A DNA stretch of 64,000 bases from Clostridium gelidum (lineage in GTDB: Bacteria; Bacillota; Clostridia; Clostridiales; Clostridiaceae): the NCBI RefSeq assembly GCF_019977655.1, contig NZ_AP024849.1, positions 5,117,001 through 5,181,000 of the forward strand, given 5' to 3'. Within the stretch, counting starts at the first letter, position 1. Every line of letters starts with the position of its first letter. A program made the position numbers and the translations under genes. The notes beneath the pieces were generated by a model. The model saw only the letters and a list, made by a program, of their open reading frames with translations. It made no database searches and had not been told where the DNA came from. This document shows, piece by piece, positions 26,480 to 36,118 of the stretch.

Positions 26480-27001
26480 TTATTTTACAAATTTAATAAC
26501 TCCACCATTTCTTTCATGCTCTTTAGCTACACTATTAGGATATCCAATGGCTGCCATTCCCCAAACAATATGATTTTCAGGTATTCCAAAGCTTGTTAAT
26601 ACTTCCCTTACTTCTTTTTCATCACAAATAGTTTTCAACTGATTTATCCAACATGAGCCTATTTCTAATGAATTTGCCATTAAAAATATATTTTCAAGGG
26701 CACAAGCACAATCTGCAAGTCCATTTGCATTGTCCTTATCATTTGATAGCATTATTAAAGTTGGAGGTGCATAAAAATTATATCCTGCATCTCTTCCTAA
26801 AGCTTCTCTAACAACTTTTGCAAGTAATTCTATTTTTTCTTTGTTTTGAACAACAGTAAATTGCCAGCTTTGTTTATTCATACCACTTGGTGCATATGTT
26901 CCAGCTTTTAAAATTAAATCTAACTCTTCATCTTTTATTTGTTCTTCCTTAAATTCTCTTACACTTCTTCTTGTTAATATATTTTGTAATACTTCGCTCA
27001 T
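26480..27001 (-). CDS. nitroreductase family protein
   Basis: A 173-residue FMN-dependent oxidoreductase that reduces nitro compounds, quinones or flavins with NAD(P)H. The FMN-binding RRSVREF at the N-terminus, YAPSGMNKQSWQF and the C-terminal GIPENHIVWGMAAIGYP are present. The active unit is normally a dimer. GGAG precedes ATG 27001. It lies 37 bases downstream of the flavodoxin gene and is probably co-transcribed with it, forming a small flavin redox operon. Confidence 0.9.
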   Translation of the reverse strand: MSEVLQNILTRRSVREFKEEQIKDEELDLILKAGTYAPSGMNKQSWQFTVVQNKEKIELLAKVVREALGRDAGYNFYAPPTLIMLSNDKDNANGLADCACALENIFLMANSLEIGSCWINQLKTICDEKEVREVLTSFGIPENHIVWGMAAIGYPNSVAKEHERNGGVIKFVK

Positions 27002-27037
27002 AATAACATCTCCATTTCATATATTTATAATAATCTA

Positions 27038-27520
27038 CTAAAATATTTGACTAACCTTTTTTGCAATTCTTTCACCAAATATTCTTGCATTTTCATCTTC
27101 ATTTTCTACTATTTCATTTATGTGTACATACCCTAAATGAGTCTTTGGTTTTCCAAATGCAACTCCTCCTGAATATACTAACATTCCTTTTACCATAAGA
27201 TGATTTAAAATTGCAAGTAATGCTATATCTGAACCTCCGGCAATTGAATTAGCTGTTGAAAATGCAGCTCCAAGTTTTCCTTCTAAATTAAAACTTGATG
27301 ATTCATCTATCCATTTCTTCATTTCCCAGGACATATTTGCATAATATGTAGGCGTTCCAAAAATAATTCCCTTTGAATCATCTATAAATTCTTTATCAAT
27401 TTCATTTAAATTCATAGCTTTAACTTCTATTCCTTGAACTCTTTTTACTCCTTCCTCAATTAATTTTGCTACTCTTTCAGTTTTCCCTGTTTTACTACTA
27501 TATAGTATTGATATTTTCAT
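27038..27520 (-). CDS. flavodoxin-family / WrbA-like FMN protein
   Basis: A 160-residue flavodoxin-fold protein. The phosphate-binding loop SSKTGKTERVAKLI is at the N-terminus, GTPTYYANMSWEMKKWID covers the WrbA-like isoalloxazine loop, and FSTANSIAGGSD follows. It probably acts as an FMN oxidoreductase or electron carrier. A GGAGGG site precedes the ATG. It is the first gene of the pair with the nitroreductase gene. Confidence 0.88.
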   Translation of the reverse strand: MKISILYSSKTGKTERVAKLIEEGVKRVQGIEVKAMNLNEIDKEFIDDSKGIIFGTPTYYANMSWEMKKWIDESSSFNLEGKLGAAFSTANSIAGGSDIALLAILNHLMVKGMLVYSGGVAFGKPKTHLGYVHINEIVENEDENARIFGERIAKKVSQIF

Positions 27521-27588
27521 TTATAAAGCCCTCCATATATAATAAACTACACCTTTAAACCATATAAAAAATTACTATTTAAATATTA

Positions 27589-27753
27589 TTAGGCACATGA
27601 AAATAAATAACACGTCCAACGTTGCCCTGAATATTTTTCATCAGGCAAGGAGACGAATTGCCCTCATAGCAGGCCTATTAGGTCAATTTGCCGACGCAGG
27701 ATGATGGAAAATAGGCTGGCAAATGGACTTGTTATTTTTTTGATTGTGCCTTA
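27589..27753. mobile_element. 165-bp MITE-like palindromic element, copy B (family M)
   Basis: Same length, same termini (TTAGGCACA and TGTGCCTTA) and the same nested palindromes as copy A at 10728-10892, with roughly a dozen substitutions and no length change. It lies upstream of the flavodoxin gene in the 451-base gap before the YibE/F gene. Confidence 0.8.
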
Positions 27754-27793
27754 AGGTGAATAACATATTTTTTTTATTATACCACCATATATA

Positions 27794-27845
27794 AAAAAAT
27801 GTGCTTAAAGCTGATTTTTCTAATCATTTTGAAGCACATTTTTTC
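27794..27845 (-). terminator. terminator after the YibE/F gene
   Basis: AAAATGTGCTT pairs with AAGCACATTTT around a 25-base loop. It is related in sequence to the terminator at 33434-33480. Confidence 0.6.
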
Positions 27846-27971
27846 TATTTATTATTTAATATATTTTCAACCTAATTAATAATTTTTTTACTAAATAGTT
27901 AAATCTATAAATTGAATTTATACTACTTATCTCAAAACCTCTACCTTATTCTCAAAATTCTTCTCTATCAT

Positions 27972-29102
27972 TTAAGATTTTTCATCTTTCCCAGCTAACA
28001 AAAATCCACTTGCTAATGCTGTAAATGGAGCTACTGTTACAAGACCAAAGCTACCAATTAAAGTATGTAGTATTTCAGAAGACACATACTTTAAATTTAG
28101 AATATTTATTATAGGTGTGCCTTGCGCCATGAATACCATAAGCAATCCAATATATCCACCTGAATATGCTAATAGCAATGTTGTCATCATTGTACCCATA
28201 ATTGATCGACCAACATTTATTCCTGACTTAATAGCTTCTCTCTTTGTTATACTCGGCTTTTTCTCTATTACCTCTGCAACTGCTGATGTTATATCTACTG
28301 CTACATCCATAACAGCTCCAGAAGATGCTATGAATATACTAGCTATGAATATTTGCGTAAGATTTAAATTCTCATATCCCGAATATAAAAGAGATTCTGA
28401 ATATGACATAACTGCCCCATGAATTTTAAATTTACTTACAAAAAACAAAGCCATAAAACACGTCACAAGTGCACCAGACAATGATCCAATTATTGCAGCT
28501 AATGATTTTTTATCTATTCCATAAACCAATACTATTATTGTAATTATTAATATCATCGTTGTTATTACGCCTACTATTACCGGATTATATCCTTGCAAAA
28601 ATAAAGGTATTAAAACCTTCCACATAGCTAGGACTGTAAATATAAAAGATAAAATTGATTTTATGCCCACTACTCCTGCGAAACCAATAAGTACAATTAC
28701 AAAAATAGCTACAAGTAAAATTTCATAATTAAGTCTATAATGATCTACAAGAGTTGCTACTCTAATTTCATCCCCTTCATAATCTAAAGTAACTAATATT
28801 TTATCCCCGACTTGAAATATTTTATCTTGTTCAAGAGATCCTGCTAATAAATTAGTTCCTTTAGTTATCTTTCCTTTAAATTTTCCTTCAAGTATCTCTA
28901 CATCACATAACTGCTCCCCAATTTTTATAAGCCCTGTATCCTTAATAAAACTCTCATCTGTACTCAATACCCTTGCAGCTACTCTCTCAGTATTGTCATA
29001 TGTCTTTTGTGGAAATTTATTAGGTAAACATATAAGCAAAATTATTGCTATTAATGTTACTACAATTGGAATTGTATTACGTCTATGAAAATCCTTAAAC
29101 AA
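27972..29102 (-). CDS. YibE/F family membrane protein
   Basis: A 376-residue protein of the YibE/F family, whose biochemical role is not established. One N-terminal helix (IPIVVTLIAIILLICLP) is followed by an extracytoplasmic domain of about 100 residues (VLSTDESFIKDTG.., with the E-V-L-E-G-K-F-K-G strand typical of the family) and then about seven helices containing SSGAVMDVAVDITSAVAEV. The start is TTG 29102, supported by AAGGAG nine bases upstream. It stands alone, between the alkaline phosphatase gene and a repeat-bearing gap. Confidence 0.88.
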   Translation of the reverse strand: MFKDFHRRNTIPIVVTLIAIILLICLPNKFPQKTYDNTERVAARVLSTDESFIKDTGLIKIGEQLCDVEILEGKFKGKITKGTNLLAGSLEQDKIFQVGDKILVTLDYEGDEIRVATLVDHYRLNYEILLVAIFVIVLIGFAGVVGIKSILSFIFTVLAMWKVLIPLFLQGYNPVIVGVITTMILIITIIVLVYGIDKKSLAAIIGSLSGALVTCFMALFFVSKFKIHGAVMSYSESLLYSGYENLNLTQIFIASIFIASSGAVMDVAVDITSAVAEVIEKKPSITKREAIKSGINVGRSIMGTMMTTLLLAYSGGYIGLLMVFMAQGTPIINILNLKYVSSEILHTLIGSFGLVTVAPFTALASGFLLAGKDEKS

Positions 29103-29201
29103 TTTAGCATTCTCCTTTTTATGTTAATTGAAAGTTAAGAATTTAGAATGAAGAAAATATCAATGCCTAATTCTTAACTCCCAATTCTTAACTATCAAAT
29201 T

Positions 29202-30758
29202 TTATTTTACTTTAGTTATAGACTTAATCTTATCAAAAACATTTGTATTATCATAATACCCTGCAAATAAATCTTGTCCTTGTCCTTTTGCCATCATAGC
29301 TACAGGTATTCCTGTATGAGAATATGAACTAAATGAAATCCCTGATTTATTGTTTAAGATATGTGTTAATGTCACTGAAAATGGTTCATAAGTTCCATAC
29401 ATTACATTTTCATCTTCATTTAATTTTCTACTATCTTTTGGAACCATACTCTTTTCATAGGCAGCTTTAATTTTTGCTTCTTCTGATGATGTGAGTATCA
29501 TTCCACCTTTTGTTGATTCTCCAGTTGATCCAGCTCTTTTAAGACCAAAGTTAGCTTCAACAGATTTCATTGCATCATCAAATGATGTTTTGTTTTCTCT
29601 GAATTTTGCAACACTTCTATCAAATTGTGTGTATGATACCTTTTGATTAGATAAATTTTGTAAATAAGTATCATAATTTGTTCCTGCAAATCCTATTGTA
29701 AGTCCACCTGTTTCATGATCTCCAGTTACTAATATAAGTGTTTCATCTGGATGCGCATTATAGAAGTTAATTGCTTCTTGTACTGCATCGCCAAATGCTT
29801 CTGTATCATGAATGTTTGATGCTGCATCATTAGCATGACCAGCCCAGTCAATTTTTCCACCTTCAACCATCATGAAGAATCCTTTATCATTATCCAAAAC
29901 TTCTATACCCTTTTTAGTATAATCTGCTAATGTGAATTCATCTCCGATGCGGTCTAAGCTGTATTTTATTGCTCCACTTTCTTTTTCAACTTGATCATCT
30001 GGGCAAACTGCAATTGCCTTATCACCTTTTTTTAACTTTTCTATATCTGCCTTTGTATTAACTACTGTATATCCCTTCTCTTTTGCTAACTCGCCTATTT
30101 TAGTTTTTCCTTGCTCTTTTACTTCTTTAGAATCATCTGATAAAAATTTTCCACCAGCAAAATAATCAAAGTTAGAATCTACAAGTTGAAGTCCCATACT
30201 ATAATACTCACTTCTAGCTGGTACATGAGCATAATATGCACCTGGAGTTGCATGGTCTATATTTACTGATGATACTATTCCTATCTTATATCCTAATTGT
30301 TTTTTTAACTTTTCTGTTATTGTTTCATAAGATTTTGTTTTTGTCTCATCCATATTAATTACACTGCTTAATGTTTTATTACCAGTTGAAAGCGCTGTAG
30401 CTGTTGATGCTGAATCTGGACATAATGATGTAGAGTCATAAGTTGTTACTGTCCCTGTAACTGGAAAATTCATAAATGATAACTTTTCTGGATTTGGATA
30501 ATTACCTTTTTTTGCATCAATTGCTCCATGTTCCTCTACACCTTTATAATACTGAGCTGCTTGAATTTGTGGAAAACTCATACCATCCCCAATAAACATA
30601 AATACATATTTAGGAGTTTTCCCACTATATTTAACTGCTGAATCTGTTGCAGCTACTACAGGCTGTGGATTTATTTGATTATTTACGGTATACCCTACCC
30701 CTAATATCATTGATAAAGCTAACATAGCTCCCATTATTTTTTTAGCTGTTTTATTCAT
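29202..30758 (-). CDS. secreted alkaline phosphatase (PhoA family)
   Basis: A 518-residue extracellular metallophosphatase that releases phosphate from monoesters. It has an N-terminal signal peptide (MNKTAKKIMGAMLALSMILGVGYTV, listed by position: residues 1 to about 36, cleavage near VVAATD). Catalytic features are GDGMSFPQ (metal site), the nucleophile Ser in CPDSASTATALSTG (about residue 118), VDSNFDYFAGG and the zinc histidines in GDHETGGLTIG and SYSHTGIPV. An AAAGGGG site precedes ATG 30758. A Pho box with three repeats lies 73-100 bases upstream, so it is likely induced by phosphate starvation. Confidence 0.93.
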   Translation of the reverse strand: MNKTAKKIMGAMLALSMILGVGYTVNNQINPQPVVAATDSAVKYSGKTPKYVFMFIGDGMSFPQIQAAQYYKGVEEHGAIDAKKGNYPNPEKLSFMNFPVTGTVTTYDSTSLCPDSASTATALSTGNKTLSSVINMDETKTKSYETITEKLKKQLGYKIGIVSSVNIDHATPGAYYAHVPARSEYYSMGLQLVDSNFDYFAGGKFLSDDSKEVKEQGKTKIGELAKEKGYTVVNTKADIEKLKKGDKAIAVCPDDQVEKESGAIKYSLDRIGDEFTLADYTKKGIEVLDNDKGFFMMVEGGKIDWAGHANDAASNIHDTEAFGDAVQEAINFYNAHPDETLILVTGDHETGGLTIGFAGTNYDTYLQNLSNQKVSYTQFDRSVAKFRENKTSFDDAMKSVEANFGLKRAGSTGESTKGGMILTSSEEAKIKAAYEKSMVPKDSRKLNEDENVMYGTYEPFSVTLTHILNNKSGISFSSYSHTGIPVAMMAKGQGQDLFAGYYDNTNVFDKIKSITKVK

Positions 30759-30830
30759 TAATACATCCCCTTTAATTATAAATCTTTAGATTTATAATAG
30801 TCTTCCAAAGTTAACAGAGTTTTATTACTT

Positions 30831-30858
30831 TGTAAATTAGGTGTAAAATGAATGTTAA
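30831..30858 (-). promoter_or_regulatory. predicted PhoP box of the alkaline phosphatase gene
   Basis: On the coding strand, TTAACA, TTTACA and TTTACA occur at exact 11-base intervals (complements of 30853-30858, 30842-30847 and 30831-30836). This matches the Gram-positive PhoP recognition pattern of TT(A/T/C)ACA direct repeats. The box overlaps the tail of the AraC pseudogene. Confidence 0.75.
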
Positions 30859-31165
30859 ATTGTTGAAATTATCTTTTTATTGTAATTTTTAGGATATATA
30901 ATTTTTTCCTTTTTAAATATTTTAGAAAACCCAAGTGTATCATCATATCCTACTGAACTTGAGATATCACTTATAGTTAATCCACGATTTCTCATAAGCT
31001 CACATGCTTTATTTATTTTGAATTTTACTATATACTATTGAGGTGTTACGCCATATTTCCATTAAAAAATGTGCTAAAATAATTTTTATTAAGTCCTACA
31101 CTTTTAGCCATTTCATTTTCTTTAAATAACTTTATAATTATATTTGAAATAATTTTTTTTTTAAA
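30855..31165 (-). pseudogene. remnant of an AraC-family regulator (DNA-binding domain only)
   Basis: Reading the minus strand gives NEMAKSVGLNKNYFSTFF, then a one-base frameshift, KYGVTPQ, a stop (TAG, probably from CAG), YIVKFKINKACELMRNRG, LTISDISSSVGYDD, TLGFSKIFKKEK and a natural stop at 30855. These are the two helix-turn-helix motifs of an AraC regulator, closely matching the end of the intact gene at 45028-45888. The N-terminal cupin domain is missing. It lies divergent to the GH36 gene at 31198, just as the intact regulators lie divergent to their glycosidase genes. Confidence 0.85.
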
Positions 31166-31197
31166 TATTAAATTTTAATTACATTGGAGGAATTAAT

Positions 31198-33387
31198 ATG
31201 AGTATTATATATGATAACAATACAAAATCTTTTAACTTAATCGCAAAAAATACTAGTTATATCTTACAAATCCATGAAGATGGTTATTTATCACATCTTT
31301 ATTTTGGACGAAAATTAAGAAACTTTAATTGCAATAATCTATTAGCCATTAAAGAAAGGTGTTCATTTTCTCCAAATCCTACTCCTAGTAATTGTATGCT
31401 TTCCCTTGATACTCTCCCACAAGAATATCCTTCTTATGGGACTAGTGATTTTCGTACTCCCGCTTATTCAATTCAGCTTGAAAATGGGACAACTATAACT
31501 GACCTTAGATATGAATCACACACGATAATAAACGGGAAACCAAAATTAGAAAATCTTCCAGCAACTTATGTTGAAGATGATGCTGAAGCTCAAACTTTAG
31601 AAATAGTAATGTTTGATTCCTTAATTGGACTTAAAGTAATTTTATCTTATACAGCTTATGAAAATTATGATGCTATAACAAGAAATGTAAAGTTTATAAA
31701 TAGTGGTAATGAAGATTTGAAATTATTAAGAGCTTTAAGCATGAGTATAGATTTTAACAATTGTGATTATGATTTTTTACATCTTCATGGTAGTTGGGCA
31801 AGAGAAAGACATATTGAAAGAACACCTTTACTAATTGGAAATCAATCAGTAGAAAGCAGACGTGGATCAAGCAGTCATAATCAAAATCCTTTTATTGCAT
31901 TACTTGGCAAAGATGCTACTGAAGAACATGGTGATGTCTATGGATTTAATTTAGTATACAGTGGTAATTTCCTAGCACAAGCTGAAGTTGATCAATTTAA
32001 AACTACAAGGGTATCACTTGGTATAAATCCATTTGATTTTTCTTGGCTGCTAAAATCAAATGAAAGTTTTCAAACACCTGAAGTGGTAATGGTTTATTCT
32101 TCAAATGGTTTAGGTGAAATGTCAAGAACCTACCATAAATTATATAGAAAAAGATTATGCAGAGGTGCTTACAGAGACAAGACTAGACCTATCCTTGTAA
32201 ACAACTGGGAAGCTACTTATTTTGACTTCAATGCTGATAAAATTGAGAGTATTGGTAAAAGTGCAAAAGATCTTGGAATTGAACTTTTTGTTCTTGATGA
32301 TGGTTGGTTTGGCAAAAGAGATAATGACAATTCTTCTTTAGGTGATTGGGTTGTTGATACAAAAAAACTTCCTAATGGATTGGATGATTTAGCTAATACT
32401 ATAAATTATTTAGATTTACAATTCGGTTTATGGTTTGAACCTGAAATGGTCTCACCTGATAGTGATTTATATAGATCACATCCTGATTGGTGCCTTCATG
32501 TCCCTGGAAGATATCGCACAGAAGCAAGACAACAACTAGTATTAGATCTATCTCGCGAAGATGTATGTGACTATATTATAAATTCCCTATCTGCTATTTT
32601 AAGTTCTGTTAATATTAGTTATGTTAAATGGGATATGAATAGAAATATGACAGAAATAGGATCTCCTTGCCTCCCTCCAGAAAGACAAAGAGAAACTGCT
32701 CATAGGTATATGTTAGGTTTATATAAAATATATGAAAAACTTACATCAGCTTTTCCAAATATATTATTTGAAGGTTGCTCTGGTGGTGGCGGAAGATTTG
32801 ATGCAGGTATTTTATATTACATGCCTCAAATTTGGACAAGTGATGATACTGATGCTGTAGAAAGATTAAAAATTCAATATGGTACTAGTATTGTTTATCC
32901 AATTAGTACTATGGGATCACATGTATCAGCTATTCCAAATCACCAAGTTCACAGAAAAACTTCTCTTAAAATGAGAGGCGATGTTGCAATGTCAGGTAAC
33001 TTCGGATATGAGCTTGATCTTACTAAATTTACTGATGAAGAAAAAGACACTGTAAAAAAGCAGATAGAGTCTTATAAAGATTTAAGAGAGCTTATCCAAT
33101 TTGGAGATATGTATAGATTACTAAATCCATTCACAGGAAATGAAGCCTCTTGGATAATTGTATCAGAAGATAAAACAGAAGCTTTTGTGACATATTTTAG
33201 AGTTCTAGGATCTCCAAATGAACCAATAAGAAAATTACATTTCAAAGGATTAGATCCAGATAAAAACTACTCAATTACTGAAACTTACGGAGTATTTGGT
33301 GGAGATGAACTTATGTATGGGGGTATTACTATACCTGACTTAGAAGGTGATTATCAAAGCATTACTTGGATCCTAAAAGCAAATTAA
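31198..33387 (+). CDS. alpha-galactosidase, GH36 (paralogue 1)
   Basis: A 729-residue cytosolic retaining alpha-galactosidase that hydrolyses terminal alpha-1,6-galactose from melibiose, raffinose and stachyose. The N-terminal beta-sandwich is followed by the TIM barrel with ELFVLDDGWFGKRD, the nucleophile Asp in VKWDMNRNM (about residue 477), CSGGGGRFD and the acid/base Asp in TSDDTDAVERL (about 548). No signal peptide. GGAGG precedes ATG 31198. Downstream is a terminator at 33434. Its former AraC partner upstream is decayed, so regulation may have passed to another AraC protein. Confidence 0.95.
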   Translation: MSIIYDNNTKSFNLIAKNTSYILQIHEDGYLSHLYFGRKLRNFNCNNLLAIKERCSFSPNPTPSNCMLSLDTLPQEYPSYGTSDFRTPAYSIQLENGTTITDLRYESHTIINGKPKLENLPATYVEDDAEAQTLEIVMFDSLIGLKVILSYTAYENYDAITRNVKFINSGNEDLKLLRALSMSIDFNNCDYDFLHLHGSWARERHIERTPLLIGNQSVESRRGSSSHNQNPFIALLGKDATEEHGDVYGFNLVYSGNFLAQAEVDQFKTTRVSLGINPFDFSWLLKSNESFQTPEVVMVYSSNGLGEMSRTYHKLYRKRLCRGAYRDKTRPILVNNWEATYFDFNADKIESIGKSAKDLGIELFVLDDGWFGKRDNDNSSLGDWVVDTKKLPNGLDDLANTINYLDLQFGLWFEPEMVSPDSDLYRSHPDWCLHVPGRYRTEARQQLVLDLSREDVCDYIINSLSAILSSVNISYVKWDMNRNMTEIGSPCLPPERQRETAHRYMLGLYKIYEKLTSAFPNILFEGCSGGGGRFDAGILYYMPQIWTSDDTDAVERLKIQYGTSIVYPISTMGSHVSAIPNHQVHRKTSLKMRGDVAMSGNFGYELDLTKFTDEEKDTVKKQIESYKDLRELIQFGDMYRLLNPFTGNEASWIIVSEDKTEAFVTYFRVLGSPNEPIRKLHFKGLDPDKNYSITETYGVFGGDELMYGGITIPDLEGDYQSITWILKAN

Positions 33388-33433
33388 ACTACTTAGCTAA
33401 TTAACGTATATCCATTTAAACTACACGAATAAA

Positions 33434-33480
33434 AAAAGTACTTCAAACTGATTTTTTAATCCTTTTGAAGTACTTTTATT
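33434..33480 (+). terminator. terminator after GH36 paralogue 1
   Basis: AAAAGTACTTCAAA (33434-33447) pairs with TTTTGAAGTACTTTT (33463-33477), followed by T-rich sequence. Confidence 0.75.
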
Positions 33481-33550
33481 TTTCTATTAATTTTCTTAGT
33501 CATATGAAAAAATAGCGCATTAATGGATTCGATTATATCTTATATCATTT

Positions 33551-34384
33551 CTAAGGTAATTTAATGTAATTAGTATTACTTTTTCTATACTGGACAGGTG
33601 TAATATTGAATTGTTTTTTAAAGTGCTTATAAAAAGTAGGTGTGTCTTTAAATCCACAGGAATAAGAGATTTCTGTTATATTCAATTTGGTAGTTTCTAA
33701 TAAATTTACAGCAACACTTAAGCGAAAAGAAATAAGATATTTCTGCGGAGAAATTTTAAGTTCTTGTATAAATAATTTATATAAATAAGTTCTATCAATT
33801 CTAACACATTTGGCTATATCACTTATCTTAATATCATAACTAAAATTATTATAAATATAATCAAGTGCTTTATCAAAATAAGATTCACATATGTTTTTTT
33901 CTTTTAAATTAATTTGATCATATATACTAGAAAAACATAAATACAATTGCCCAAGTAAAGCAAATTCATTGCTATTATTATCTTCATTATTATGAATCAA
34001 AGAAAGCAAATTCTCTTTAAAATTTCCTCCACTATAATCTTTAAAAATCAAATTATCTTTTGATAAACCACATTTTTTCAGAATATTACTAGCTTCATAT
34101 CCATCAAAGCTAATCCAACAATACTCCCATGGATCTTCTATATCTGCTTTATAATAAGTAGATTCTCCAGGACAAATTAGAAAACCCTCTCCTTTTTGTA
34201 ATTTATAGCATTTATTATTCACATAATAGCTTCCTTTTCCATTTAGAACATAGTGTAACAAATAGTGAGGACGAATGGCAGGACCAAAAGAATGAGAAGA
34301 TGAACATATTTCTGAACCACCATAATATATAGTTAATGCACCACTTAATTTATTTTGCGAAGTAAATTCTATCTTATTTTGCAT
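33551..34384 (-). CDS. AraC-family transcriptional regulator
   Basis: About 277 residues. The N-terminal cupin-like sugar-sensing domain shows GPAIRPHYLLHYVLNGKGSYYV and LICPGESTYYKADIEDPWEYCWISF. The C-terminal domain has two helix-turn-helix motifs, ISDIAKCVRIDRTYLYKLF and NITEISYSCGFKDTPTFYKHF. The start is ATG 34384 (MQNKIEF), since AAGGAG lies nine bases upstream; the longer frame from TTG lacks a ribosome site. It is divergent to the GH4 gene and shares a 219-base promoter region with it. It is a probable activator of alpha-galactoside genes (MsmR/RafR-like). Confidence 0.9.
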   Translation of the reverse strand: MQNKIEFTSQNKLSGALTIYYGGSEICSSSHSFGPAIRPHYLLHYVLNGKGSYYVNNKCYKLQKGEGFLICPGESTYYKADIEDPWEYCWISFDGYEASNILKKCGLSKDNLIFKDYSGGNFKENLLSLIHNNEDNNSNEFALLGQLYLCFSSIYDQINLKEKNICESYFDKALDYIYNNFSYDIKISDIAKCVRIDRTYLYKLFIQELKISPQKYLISFRLSVAVNLLETTKLNITEISYSCGFKDTPTFYKHFKKQFNITPVQYRKSNTNYIKLP

Positions 34385-34603
34385 TTTATTAGTCTCCTTT
34401 AGTAGTGTTTTTTTATTTCGTGAAAATTGATAATTGAAACTATCTAACAAAGTCTAGATTATATAGATTATTTTATTTCATGGTAATATTGAAAACATTC
34501 AACATAACGACAACTTTTTGAAACATAGAACATAGAAAGTATACATTTACAATTATATAATTAACTTATGATAAAATCAAAAGAATTTAAGGAGGACAAG
34601 TGA

Positions 34604-35929
34604 ATGAAAATTACATTTATGGGAGCTGGAAGTACTGTATTTGCAAGGAATGTATTAGGAGATTGTATGTGCAGCGAAGCACTATGTGAAAGTGAAATTG
34701 CTCTTTATGATATTGATGAGGAGAGATTAAAAGAAAGTGAAATAATATTAAATGCAATCAACAAAAATATAAATGAAGAAAGAGCAAAAATCAAATGTTT
34801 CTTAGGTGTAGAAAATCGAAAAGCTGCTCTTAACGATGCAACATTTGTTGTTAATGCAATTCAAGTAGGAGGATATGATCCTTGTACAATTACTGATTTT
34901 GAAATTCCCAACAAATATGGTTTGAAACAAACAATTGCAGATACAATGGGAATTGGTGGAATTATGAGAGCTCTTAGAACAATTCCTGTTATGGCTGATT
35001 TCGCAAAAGATATGGAAGAAGTTTGTCCAGATGCATTTTTCTTAAATTATACAAATCCAATGGCTATGCTTACTGGATTTATGCAGCGTTTTACTAAAGT
35101 AAAAACAATTGGTCTTTGCCATAGTGTTCAAGTATGTTCCGAAAATTTATTAAAAGACTTAGACATGGAAGATAAATTAGAAGGAAGAAAAGAATTAATT
35201 GCTGGTATTAATCATATGGGATGGCTACTTGAAATATACGATAAAGATGGTAATGATCTATATCCTGAAATTAGAAAAAGAGCAGCATTAAAAAATTCTG
35301 GAGAAGAAAAGCATAAGGACATGGTACGTTATGAATATATTAAGCATCTTGGATATTACTGTACTGAGTCAAGTGAACATAATGCAGAATATAATCCATT
35401 CTTTATTAAATCAAAATATCCAGAATTAATTGAGAAATTCAATATTCCATTAGATGAATATCCAAGAAGATGTATAGAACAAATTGAAGGCTGGCAAAAA
35501 GAAAAAAATGAAATATTACAAAATGGTAAAATCACACATGAACGTTCTCATGAATATGCTTCTTATATAATGGAAGCAATTATAACAAATATACCATATA
35601 AAATAGGTGGAAATGTTATAAATACAGGACTTATTGATAATTTGCCAGCTGATGCATGTGTAGAAGTTCCTTGCATGGTAGATGCTATGGGAATTCATCC
35701 AACTCATGTAGGTAAACTACCAACACAACTTGCAGCTATGAATATTAATAATATAAGTGCTCAATTATTAGCAATTGAAGCAGCAGTAACAAAAGATAGA
35801 AGTAAACTATATCAAGCTGCTATGATGGATCCACATACCGCTGCTGAATTATCTATTGATGATATTTTGAAAATGTGTGATGAAATGATAGACGCACATG
35901 GGGATTACATGATGGACTTCCATAAATAA
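34604..35929 (+). CDS. melA: alpha-galactosidase, GH4 (MelA-type, NAD- and Mn-dependent)
   Basis: A 441-residue GH4 glycosidase using an NAD+-mediated oxidation-elimination mechanism. The dinucleotide-binding region is ITFMGAGSTVFARNVL, NYTNPMAML is the family signature, and metal ligands are the Cys in GLCHSVQ and the His in INHMGW. Length and motifs fit MelA rather than 6-phospho-glycosidases, in keeping with a transporter that does not phosphorylate its sugar. AAGGAGG precedes ATG 34604. AGTATACAT (34538-34546) upstream resembles repeats before the sugar-binding protein gene at 39.9 kb. Confidence 0.9.
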   Translation: MKITFMGAGSTVFARNVLGDCMCSEALCESEIALYDIDEERLKESEIILNAINKNINEERAKIKCFLGVENRKAALNDATFVVNAIQVGGYDPCTITDFEIPNKYGLKQTIADTMGIGGIMRALRTIPVMADFAKDMEEVCPDAFFLNYTNPMAMLTGFMQRFTKVKTIGLCHSVQVCSENLLKDLDMEDKLEGRKELIAGINHMGWLLEIYDKDGNDLYPEIRKRAALKNSGEEKHKDMVRYEYIKHLGYYCTESSEHNAEYNPFFIKSKYPELIEKFNIPLDEYPRRCIEQIEGWQKEKNEILQNGKITHERSHEYASYIMEAIITNIPYKIGGNVINTGLIDNLPADACVEVPCMVDAMGIHPTHVGKLPTQLAAMNINNISAQLLAIEAAVTKDRSKLYQAAMMDPHTAAELSIDDILKMCDEMIDAHGDYMMDFHK

Positions 35930-36069
35930 TTGTGTGAATGAACCATAGATAAATCCTGTACTTATGTGATAGCCAGCCGAAAGAAGGAGTAATCTTTCTA
36001 GTGTGGCGTATCTTTCAAAGTATAAATCTAGTTTATGATTTGTTTATCTATATAATAAAAAAACAGCAA

Positions 36070-36116
36070 AATAATAGATTGTTTATAAAAGTCATATTTA
36101 TAAACAATCTATTATT
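36070..36116. terminator. bidirectional terminator between melA and the YczE-like gene
   Basis: A perfect 20-base stem, AATAATAGATTGTTTATAAA (36070-36089) with its complement at 36097-36116, followed by T-rich sequence on the plus strand and preceded by A-rich sequence. It serves the two convergent genes. No other feature is seen in 35930-36118. Confidence 0.8.
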
Positions 36117-36118
36117 TT

